Translations under genes and position numbers: made by a program
Assembly (NCBI GenBank): GCA_947625995.1
Contig: CANQQN010000039.1
Span: 1-12,169 of the forward strand
DNA from: an uncultured Lachnospiraceae bacterium
Lineage (GTDB): Bacteria; Bacillota; Clostridia; Lachnospirales; Lachnospiraceae
Reading direction: 5' to 3'
Length of the DNA: 12,169 nt
Shown here: piece by piece, positions 6,219-12,169 of the stretch
How positions within the stretch are numbered: position 1 is the first letter of the stretch
How the letters are laid out: the number at the start of each line of letters is the position of its first letter
Notes under the pieces: generated by a model
The model's input: only the letters and a program-made list of their open reading frames with translations
What the model was told of the DNA's origin: nothing
Database searches by the model: none

Positions 6219-7689
6219 ATATGATGATGCAGACCATGCCGCCGTTGGACTCATTGACAATTTTTTTCATGGTATCCTGCATCTTCTGCTGGCATTCTTC
6301 ACTCATCATGGCCAGCTTGCTGCGAATACCGTCGTCAACAAGCTGCCCCACGGTTTTCCCAAATATGTTTGTGGACCAGATATCCCCCTGTTCCTGATTG
6401 GTCTTCACAAACCGGATCAGATCGTTGGCCTGTTCTTCGTTTCCTACAATGGGAGCGATCTCCGTTTCGATATCCGCGCGGATCATATGTATGGAAGGAC
6501 TGGAAGCCCGGATCTTTACCCCGTACTTATTTCCGTGGCGGATGACCTCCGGCTCCTGAAGCGCGATCTCGCTCTGAGAGGGGGTCACAACGCCGTATCC
6601 CTTCTGCCGTACGGATTCCATAGCCGATCGCACCTTGTCGTATTCCTGCTTCATCTGCGCCAGTTCTTTTACCATGGAGATCAGTTGATATTCTCCCGCT
6701 ATAGGGGTCCCCGCCAGTTCGCTCATGATCTCATAATAATATTTTTCATGGAATTCCAGATAGATCCTGATATTTCCCGAAGAAAGATCCAACGGATCCA
6801 TACGGGTGCGTTTCACAAACTCCTGATTCCACTCCGGCATATGGGATCTGACATCTTTCACTTTTTCATTTTTTGCCATGAACTCCTTGACATAGCGGAT
6901 CAGTTCTTCTTTGAGGGGATGACTTACCGGAAGCATTTCCACCCATTTCGGCACATACACCGCCAGAGACGCAATAGGAAATTCATAGAGGATATGTTCC
7001 ATGATCGTGTTGATATCCTCCCTGCGAAGCTGGCTGCAGTTGACCGGAAGGACAGTCACTTCATGCTTTTTCTCAAGCTGCTGGGCCAGATGAATGCTCT
7101 CGTCACTGTAAGGCTTTTCCGAATTTAAAAGAACAATAAAAGGCTTTTTAATCTCTTTCAGTTCCGCTATGGTGCGTTCCTCCGGTACCACAAAGCTGTC
7201 CCGCTGCAGATTGCCGAAGGAGCCGTCTGAGGTGATCACGATACCGATGCCGGCATGATCGTGGATAACCTTGTGGGTACCGATCTCCGCCGCCTTTGAA
7301 AAAGGAATCTCATAATCAAGCCATGGCGTTTTTACCATGCGCTCTGTCTGGTCGTTTCCCTCTCCCGAACCTGCGCCCTTTGCCATATAGCCTACACAAT
7401 CGATCAGCCGTACCTTCACGGATATATCGTCCGCAAGCCGGATCTCTGCTGCGTCTTTCGGTATAAATTTGGGCTCCGTGGTCGTCACAATGCTTCCCGG
7501 TGCAGAAAGGGGCAATTCGTCTACCGCGCGTTCCTTTGCGGGCCCCTCTTCCATATACGGCAGCACCATCAGATCCATAAACCGCTTGATAAACGTAGAC
7601 TTTCCGGTGCGCACCGGTCCTACGATTCCTATGTATATCTCTCCGCCCGTACGCGCCGATATATCCCTATAGACCGCAAAATTGTCCAT
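6217..7689 (-). CDS. spoIVA: Stage IV sporulation protein A (spore coat morphogenetic ATPase)
   Basis: SpoIVA is made in the mother cell, binds the outer forespore membrane and hydrolyses ATP to polymerise into the base layer of the spore coat. At 490 residues it nearly equals the 492 of B. subtilis. The N-terminal TRAFAC-like ATPase domain has Walker A at 24-32 (GPVRTGKST, K30), the sensor threonines at T69-T71 in VTTTEPKF, and Walker B D97 in LIDCVG, all at B. subtilis positions. The middle and C-terminal parts hold coiled-coil-like charged segments. The last residues (GGMVCIII) form the hydrophobic tail typical of the family, needed for localisation in B. subtilis. AAGGGGG seven bases before ATG 7689 is the ribosome binding site. 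A sigma-E-like promoter and an RBS-hiding inverted repeat precede it. It is strong evidence of a spore-former. Confidence 0.98.
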   Translation of the reverse strand: MDNFAVYRDISARTGGEIYIGIVGPVRTGKSTFIKRFMDLMVLPYMEEGPAKERAVDELPLSAPGSIVTTTEPKFIPKDAAEIRLADDISVKVRLIDCVGYMAKGAGSGEGNDQTERMVKTPWLDYEIPFSKAAEIGTHKVIHDHAGIGIVITSDGSFGNLQRDSFVVPEERTIAELKEIKKPFIVLLNSEKPYSDESIHLAQQLEKKHEVTVLPVNCSQLRREDINTIMEHILYEFPIASLAVYVPKWVEMLPVSHPLKEELIRYVKEFMAKNEKVKDVRSHMPEWNQEFVKRTRMDPLDLSSGNIRIYLEFHEKYYYEIMSELAGTPIAGEYQLISMVKELAQMKQEYDKVRSAMESVRQKGYGVVTPSQSEIALQEPEVIRHGNKYGVKIRASSPSIHMIRADIETEIAPIVGNEEQANDLIRFVKTNQEQGDIWSTNIFGKTVGQLVDDGIRSKLAMMSEECQQKMQDTMKKIVNESNGGMVCIII

Positions 7690-7693
7690 ATAA

Positions 7694-7735
7694 ATACCCC
7701 CTTGCTGTGCTGATTAAGTATATGCAGGGGGGTAT
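7694..7735 (-). promoter_or_regulatory. Inverted repeat that can sequester the spoIVA ribosome binding site
   Basis: On the minus strand ATACCCCC (7728-7735) is the exact complement of GGGGGTAT (7694-7701), which contains the spoIVA Shine-Dalgarno core. After a single C-A mismatch, TGC (7724-7726) pairs with GCA (7703-7705), leaving an 18-base loop. RNA reading through from gpsA could fold this way and hide the binding site. RNA started at the predicted sigma-E promoter lacks the upstream arm. The pairing is visible in the sequence; the regulatory role is inference. Confidence 0.5.
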
Positions 7736-7746
7736 GAAAAATATAC
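7717..7746 (-). promoter_or_regulatory. Sigma-E-like sporulation promoter of spoIVA
   Basis: The minus strand has GTATATT (7740-7746), a 15-base spacer and CATATACT (7717-7724). The B. subtilis sigma-E consensus as I recall it is KMATATT, 14-15 bases, CATACAMT. Matches are six of seven and seven of eight. The predicted start near 7710 gives a leader of about 20 bases. Mother-cell sigma-E control is the known mode for spoIVA in B. subtilis. Confidence 0.65.
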
Positions 7747-7781
7747 ATATGAAAATCGTGATCTTATGTGATGAAAATGTT

Positions 7782-8792
7782 TTAGTTCCACGGAATTTCC
7801 GTATGCTCCGTCTGTTTGTCCCGGTGCATCAGTTCCTTTAAGGAGACATCCGGCCTTTTATGTTCAAACAATACTTTGTTGACTTCCTCCACGATAGGCA
7901 TACGGACCTGATACTTGTCCGCCAGCGCTTTCGCCGCCTTTGCGGAATACACGCCCTCTACCACCATTTTTACCGCGTCCATGGCCTGCTCCATGGTCAT
8001 GCCCTGTCCCATGAGCATACCGGCCTTTCGATTGCGGCTGTGGCGGCTTTCACAGGTAACGATCAGGTCGCCGATGCCGGACAGTCCGCTAAAGGTTTCA
8101 CTGCGGCCGCCGATCGCAACTCCAAGACGTGTGATCTCCGCAATCCCCCGGGTGATCAGCGCGGCCTTTGTATTGTCGCCGCAGCCAAGACCGTCGGCTA
8201 TGCCTGCCGCAAGGGCGATCACATTTTTCAGGGAACCGCCAAGTTCGATCCCCAGAACATCGGAGCTTGTATATACGCGAAATACCGTATTCATAAAGAT
8301 GCCGCGGACAAATTCCGCCGTATCTTTGGAATGGGCGCCTACCACTACCACAGTGGGAAGGCCCCTGCCGACTTCCTCCGCATGGCTGGGGCCGGAAAGC
8401 ACCGCTACGTCCGCGTCGGGGATCTCTTGGGAGATCACCTGCGTCATGGTTAGGAGCGTCTTTTCCTCAATGCCCTTTGCCACGTTCACAAGGATCTGTC
8501 CGTCCTTTACAAAGGGGTTCATCATGGCAGCCACGCTTCGGATATAGACAGAGGGAACCGCAAGCACCGCCAGATCCACATTCCTTAACGCAGTCTCCAT
8601 GTCCGTGGTAAACTTCATCTCGTCGGGAAGAAAAATGCCCGGAAGCTTATCCTTGTGCTCCCGTTCCCGATCCAGCATCTCAATTTCTTTTTCATCAATG
8701 GACCACACCGTCACCTGATGGTGGTTGGTGTGGAGCAAGAGCGCAAGGGCGACACCCCAGCTGCCTGCGCCAATGACACTTACCTTTGACAT
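7782..8792 (-). CDS. gpsA: Glycerol-3-phosphate dehydrogenase [NAD(P)+]
   Basis: Reduces dihydroxyacetone phosphate to sn-glycerol-3-phosphate, the backbone for phospholipid synthesis, in the cytoplasm. It has 336 residues, a usual length. The N-terminal Rossmann fold begins with GAGSWG (8-13). Further family motifs are AKGIE (K106), SGPSHAEE (133-140), the catalytic lysine K189 in GGSLKNV, GLGCGDNTKAAL (201-211) and GLSGIGDL (236-243), followed by SRNR. A GGGGG Shine-Dalgarno core lies seven bases before the ATG. It begins 22 bases after plsY, whose enzyme uses its product directly, so the pair supplies the first acylated lipid precursor. The C-terminal tail beyond about 325 (DKQTEHTEIPWN) is polar and probably variable. 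No clear terminator follows, so read-through into spoIVA is possible. Confidence 0.98.
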   Translation of the reverse strand: MSKVSVIGAGSWGVALALLLHTNHHQVTVWSIDEKEIEMLDREREHKDKLPGIFLPDEMKFTTDMETALRNVDLAVLAVPSVYIRSVAAMMNPFVKDGQILVNVAKGIEEKTLLTMTQVISQEIPDADVAVLSGPSHAEEVGRGLPTVVVVGAHSKDTAEFVRGIFMNTVFRVYTSSDVLGIELGGSLKNVIALAAGIADGLGCGDNTKAALITRGIAEITRLGVAIGGRSETFSGLSGIGDLIVTCESRHSRNRKAGMLMGQGMTMEQAMDAVKMVVEGVYSAKAAKALADKYQVRMPIVEEVNKVLFEHKRPDVSLKELMHRDKQTEHTEIPWN

Positions 8793-8814
8793 GATAAAAC
8801 CCCCTTTTCTCCGG

Positions 8815-9471
8815 TCAGTCTGCGTTCTTCTTTCCGGAAAAGCTCAGTTTATTCTCTGTATGATTGATCAAACGTTTTATATTGGCCTTATGCTTACAGA
8901 TGGCGATCCCCGATACCACAAAAACGATCCCGTACCATTCGTACAGGTAAGGCGGCTGTATGGATCTGAGCATACCTAGCTGGCCGAATACTACCATCTC
9001 CACCATGAACAGGATCATCAGGCAGATAGAGGCCAGAGAAACATACCGGGTTAGGGCGGCGACGGCAACAAACACTAATACGCCGGATAAGGTCAGCGGC
9101 CAAAAACCGAATATGATTCCAAGCCCCGCGATGGTGGCGATCCCTTTTCCCCCTTTAAACCCAAGATAGAACGGGAAAACATGTCCCAAGACGGCGCCCG
9201 CGCAGGCGTACATACATAACAGCTTTGCCATCTCCGGATACTTGTTATGGAACAAAAGCCAGACGATCAGGTAGGCGATCATTGGTTTACATAAATCGCC
9301 AAGAAGGGTAAGGGCCCCGGCTTTTTTTCCAAGAGTCCGCAAGGCGTTTGTGGTGCCTGCGTTTCCGCTGCCGTAATCTCTGATGTCAATATGGGAAATC
9401 TTTCCCAAAATATAGGAAGTCTGAAATAATCCGCAAATATAACCTATCAGCACGCATATGATCCTGACCAT
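8815..9471 (-). CDS. plsY: Acyl-phosphate:glycerol-3-phosphate acyltransferase
   Basis: A membrane enzyme that moves an acyl group from acyl phosphate to position 1 of glycerol-3-phosphate, making lysophosphatidic acid. It has 218 residues and five likely membrane helices. The three family motifs are present: YGSGNAGTTNALR (33-45), GHVFPFYLGFKGGKG (96-110) with the phosphate-binding loop, and H194, N197, R200, E206 and K208 in the third motif. GGGAGG lies five bases before the ATG. It sits between der and gpsA, and GpsA makes its substrate. A PlsX gene for acyl phosphate is not in this window. The charged C-terminus (about 195-218) extends past the last helix and should face the cytoplasm. 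Confidence 0.97.
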   Translation of the reverse strand: MVRIICVLIGYICGLFQTSYILGKISHIDIRDYGSGNAGTTNALRTLGKKAGALTLLGDLCKPMIAYLIVWLLFHNKYPEMAKLLCMYACAGAVLGHVFPFYLGFKGGKGIATIAGLGIIFGFWPLTLSGVLVFVAVAALTRYVSLASICLMILFMVEMVVFGQLGMLRSIQPPYLYEWYGIVFVVSGIAICKHKANIKRLINHTENKLSFSGKKNAD

Positions 9472-9511
9472 GGCTTCCTCCCTTCCACAGGCGCTGTCAA
9501 TATGGCGGCGC

Positions 9512-10831
9512 CTATTCTTTTCTTTCCCGTATGATAAACTTCAACGGCGTTCCACGGAAGCCGAAGGTTTCCCGGATACGGTTCTCCAGATATCTGGTAT
9601 AGGAAAAATGCATCAGTTCTTTGTCGTTTACGAAGATCACAAAGGTAGGAGGCTTTACCGCCACCTGTGTGATATAAAAGATCTTCAGCCGCTTTCCCTT
9701 GTCTGAGGGAGGCTGCTGCAGGGCTACCGCCTCCGACACGATCTCGTTGAGCACGCCGGTGGCGATCCGCATGGAATGATACTGGAGCACAAGGTCGATC
9801 ATATCAAAAAGCTTTGGAAGACGCTGCCCTGTTTCCGCGGAAATAAACAGCACCTCCGCGTAAGGCATATAGGAAAGTACATTTCTGATCTTTTTTTCAT
9901 GCTCATAAATGGTCTTGTCGGTTTTTTCGATCGCGTCCCATTTATTGACCGCAATGATAACACCTTTTCCCCGTTCATGGGCGATCCCCGCGATCTTGGC
10001 GTCCTGCTCCGTCACGCCTTCTGTGGCGTCGATCACCACGATTACGATGTCGGCCCGATCCACAGCAGATACCGTGCGGATAATGCTGTAACGCTCCAGT
10101 TCCTCTTTGATACGACTCTTTCGCCGAAGTCCGGCAGTATCAATGAAGATATAAGGTCTCCCGTCCCATGTAATGTGGGTGTCGATAGCGTCTCTGGTAG
10201 TACCTGCCACGTCCGAGACGATCACCCGGTTTTCCCCAAGCAGCTTGTTGATGATCGAGGATTTTCCCACATTTGGCTTGCCCACAACGGCGATCCGGGG
10301 ACATTCTTCGTCTTCGCTCTCCTCCCCGGCGTCGGGAAAATGCGCCGCAATGACTTCCAGCATATCGCCAAGCCCAAGCTTGGACGCCGCAGAAACAGGA
10401 ACCGGTTCCCCGATGCCAAGATTATAAAATTCATACACGTCCGGCATCAGCTTCTGGAAATTGTCTACTTTATTGACGACAAGCACAACCGGCTTTTGGG
10501 AACGGCGGAGCATATCCGCTACCTTGGCGTCGGAATCCACAAGACCCTGCCGCACATCCGTCATAAACAGGATCACGTCGGCGGTATCAATGGCGATCTG
10601 GGCCTGCTCCCGCATCTGGGACAAAATGATATCGCTGCTGTCCGGCTCAATACCGCCTGTATCGATCAGTGTGAAATTTGTATTCAGCCATGTCACGTCC
10701 GCGTAGATCCGGTCCCGGGTTACCCCCGGTGTATCCTTTACAATGGAGATCTGCTGCCCTGCCAGTGCGTTGAACAGCGTGGACTTCCCCACATTGGGAC
10801 GGCCTACAATGGCAACGATAGGTTTGCTCAT
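9512..10831 (-). CDS. der: Ribosome-associated double GTPase Der (EngA)
   Basis: An essential GTPase for late assembly of the 50S ribosomal subunit. It has 439 residues, standard for the family. GTPase domain 1 has GRPNVGKST (10-18), DTGG (57-60) and NKVD (120-123). Domain 2 has GKPNVGKSS (184-192), DTAG (231-234) and NKWD (296-299). A KH-like domain (about 353-439) ends the protein, and an acidic linker (ESEDEE, 171-176) joins the G domains. I start at ATG 10831, which has GGAGG five bases upstream and gives the usual MSKPIVAIVGRPN opening. The frame stays open to 10951, but that extension overlaps the end of the DUF512 gene and matches nothing known. The gene begins 14 bases after the DUF512 stop. 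Confidence 0.98.
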   Translation of the reverse strand: MSKPIVAIVGRPNVGKSTLFNALAGQQISIVKDTPGVTRDRIYADVTWLNTNFTLIDTGGIEPDSSDIILSQMREQAQIAIDTADVILFMTDVRQGLVDSDAKVADMLRRSQKPVVLVVNKVDNFQKLMPDVYEFYNLGIGEPVPVSAASKLGLGDMLEVIAAHFPDAGEESEDEECPRIAVVGKPNVGKSSIINKLLGENRVIVSDVAGTTRDAIDTHITWDGRPYIFIDTAGLRRKSRIKEELERYSIIRTVSAVDRADIVIVVIDATEGVTEQDAKIAGIAHERGKGVIIAVNKWDAIEKTDKTIYEHEKKIRNVLSYMPYAEVLFISAETGQRLPKLFDMIDLVLQYHSMRIATGVLNEIVSEAVALQQPPSDKGKRLKIFYITQVAVKPPTFVIFVNDKELMHFSYTRYLENRIRETFGFRGTPLKFIIRERKE

Positions 10832-10845
10832 AACTGCCTCCGTTC

Positions 10846-12150
10846 TCAGAGTATAGATTCGATCAAGTCTCTTCCCCTTGATTTTACAATTTCTACGGGA
10901 ACTTGTAAAGTATTTTTCAATTCTTCCACCGTCACGTCGTCCAAAAAACAATCTCCCTCCGCCCGGAGCATATCTGAAGGGAGAAGCAGCTTGCTGCCAA
11001 GAGGGTTTCCTTCCAACTGCTCCTTCAGATCCTGCCCGGTGATCAGTCCGGACACCGTGATACGCTCCCCGAAGAAACGGTTTTCAATCTGATATAGGTG
11101 GACGGACAGGTTCGGGTACTTGCGCTGCAAACGCCGGACCAGCCCGCTGATGGTGGGATAGGCAAGCTTTCCCGTAGCGATAGAAAGATCCCGCTCTTTC
11201 TCATCCCCCGGCAGGGATCCGTACGCCTCGTCAAATTCCTGAATAAGGGAGCGCATCATTCCCACACCGTTCTCAATCTGCAGATACCCGTCATAGACTT
11301 CCTCCGGCGGGAAGTCCTCCCCGGCCAGAATGTACCATTCATCAGACGCATGGATGAAGTGCAGCCCGAACTTGGGGAACAGCTTTTTCTGCCAATGATG
11401 AACAAGCCTGAGCACTTCCCGGGCGTCTTCCTTTGTAAAGGGTTCCAGAGGATACAGGCCCTCCCTGTGTTTTGTAAGTCCTACCGGCACCACGGAAACG
11501 CTTTGTAGATATGGAAGATAACCGGACAGATCCCTGATGGTCCTCTCCAGTTCCGCTCCGTCATTGATCCCCTTGCAAAGGACGATCTGACCGTTCATTT
11601 TTGTCTGGGCCTCATAAAGCTTTTCCACTTTTTTCAATGCTTCCCCCGCAAAACGGTTGTTCAGCATCCGGCACCGCAGCTTGGGATTTGTGGTGTGGAA
11701 GGAAATGTTGATAGGCTCCAGCCTGTATCGGATGATCCGCTGGATGTCGTGGTCGCTCATATTTGTAAGTGTCACATAATTTCCCTGTAAAAAAGACAGT
11801 CTGGAATCGTCGTCCTTAAAATACAGCGTCTGGCGCATTCCCTTTGGCATCTGGTCAATAAAACAGAAAATGCAATGATTCCTGCAGGAACGGTATTCAT
11901 CCATCAGGGAACTGTCAAAAGTGATGCCAAGCTCCTCGTCTTCGTCCTTTTCCACCTCCAGAAGCCATTCTTCTCCGTCCAGCTTCCGCACCAGCACCTC
12001 TATATAAGTATCTTCCGATAGATAGTGATAGTCAAAAATATCCTCGATCTCCTGCCCGTTGATGGCAAGCAGTACGTCGCCGGGGGCAAGCTCCAGTTCT
12101 TCCCCGATACTGCCCGGCGCCACAGCGCAGATCTTATGTTCATGGCCCAT
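10846..12150 (-). CDS. DUF512 family radical-SAM iron-sulfur protein with PDZ-like N-terminus
   Basis: A 434-residue protein of unknown biochemical role. Residues about 1-65 resemble a PDZ domain (AVAPGSIGEELELAPGD, then LLAINGQEI). A radical-SAM-like core follows with C89, C93 and C96 in CRNHCIFC, the CX3CX2C pattern that holds a 4Fe-4S cluster, and then FIDQMPKGMR. The segment NYVTLTN (124-130) is typical of this family. The C-terminal half is the DUF512 domain (Pfam PF04459 from memory), including a conserved SDEWY and a VSGLITG segment. The ATG at 12150 has GGGGG six bases upstream. It lies directly before der, an arrangement I recall as common in Clostridia, which hints at a link with ribosome assembly or RNA modification. 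No substrate is known to me. Confidence 0.92.
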   Translation of the reverse strand: MGHEHKICAVAPGSIGEELELAPGDVLLAINGQEIEDIFDYHYLSEDTYIEVLVRKLDGEEWLLEVEKDEDEELGITFDSSLMDEYRSCRNHCIFCFIDQMPKGMRQTLYFKDDDSRLSFLQGNYVTLTNMSDHDIQRIIRYRLEPINISFHTTNPKLRCRMLNNRFAGEALKKVEKLYEAQTKMNGQIVLCKGINDGAELERTIRDLSGYLPYLQSVSVVPVGLTKHREGLYPLEPFTKEDAREVLRLVHHWQKKLFPKFGLHFIHASDEWYILAGEDFPPEEVYDGYLQIENGVGMMRSLIQEFDEAYGSLPGDEKERDLSIATGKLAYPTISGLVRRLQRKYPNLSVHLYQIENRFFGERITVSGLITGQDLKEQLEGNPLGSKLLLPSDMLRAEGDCFLDDVTVEELKNTLQVPVEIVKSRGRDLIESIL

Positions 12151-12169
12151 AGAAATCCCCCTTACTCCT
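12151..12169 (-). promoter_or_regulatory. Ribosome binding site of the DUF512 gene at the window edge
   Basis: The 19 bases upstream of the DUF512 ATG contain GGGGG (12157-12161) at a six-base spacing. This supports the start codon. Any promoter of the cluster lies outside the window. Confidence 0.7.

Noticed and set aside
6205..7128. 307-codon open frame on the plus strand
   Set aside because: It is antisense to spoIVA, which has conserved motifs at known positions. The His- and Phe-rich translation is typical of a reverse-strand shadow.
7860..8547. Two overlapping plus-strand frames of about 200 codons
   Set aside because: They are antisense to gpsA, occupy two different frames, and neither shows a recognisable domain.
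10832..10951. 40-codon N-terminal extension of der
   Set aside because: It overlaps the end of the DUF512 gene. The internal ATG at 10831 has a good ribosome binding site and gives the standard Der N-terminus.
9776..11092. 438-codon open frame on the plus strand
   Set aside because: It lies antisense to der and the DUF512 gene, whose products are clearly recognised. Its translation resembles no family and has no suitable start signal. It is a shadow frame.
1..12169. Mobile element, CRISPR array, phage, toxin-antitoxin or defence system
   Set aside because: No transposase, recombinase, repeat-spacer pattern or known defence domain appears. All substantial genes are core housekeeping or sporulation genes in conserved order.

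Overview
This is a chromosomal stretch of an endospore-forming Clostridia bacterium, most likely a member of the Lachnospiraceae or a close relative. The spore coat ATPase SpoIVA, the gene order DUF512-der-plsY-gpsA-spoIVA, the purine-rich ribosome binding sites and the moderate GC content all point that way. Every convincing gene lies on the minus strand, so transcription runs from the right edge of the window to the left.

Right block (12169 to about 6200): a DUF512 radical-SAM protein, the double GTPase Der, the acyltransferase PlsY, glycerol-3-phosphate dehydrogenase GpsA, then SpoIVA. The first four are closely spaced (14, 40 and 22 bases apart) and form a vegetative cluster for ribosome assembly and phospholipid precursor supply. 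SpoIVA follows after a 92-base gap that shows no clear terminator. That gap carries a good match to a sigma-E promoter. It also carries an inverted repeat that would hide the spoIVA ribosome binding site in read-through RNA but not in RNA started at the sigma-E promoter. This is the most interesting signal I found.

Middle block (about 6130 to 2826): purine nucleoside phosphorylase, an MTA/SAH-type deaminase, a four-helix membrane protein of the putative ABC-transporter type IV family, and RNase HI, closed by a short hairpin plus T-run. A sigma-A-type promoter with a perfect -10 box lies upstream of the phosphorylase, and a strong hairpin sits directly at the predicted transcript start. The deaminase and phosphorylase could act in sequence to salvage nucleoside by-products of S-adenosylmethionine metabolism.

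Left block (about 2824 to 1): a sigma-A-type promoter, a leader of about 83 bases, a 47-residue single-pass membrane protein, then alanyl-tRNA synthetase. The alaS GTG start lies inside the end of the small gene. alaS runs off the left edge and only its last C-terminal residues are missing. The genes are largely housekeeping. I see no mobile element, CRISPR array, tRNA, rRNA or phage gene, and no long gene-free stretch.
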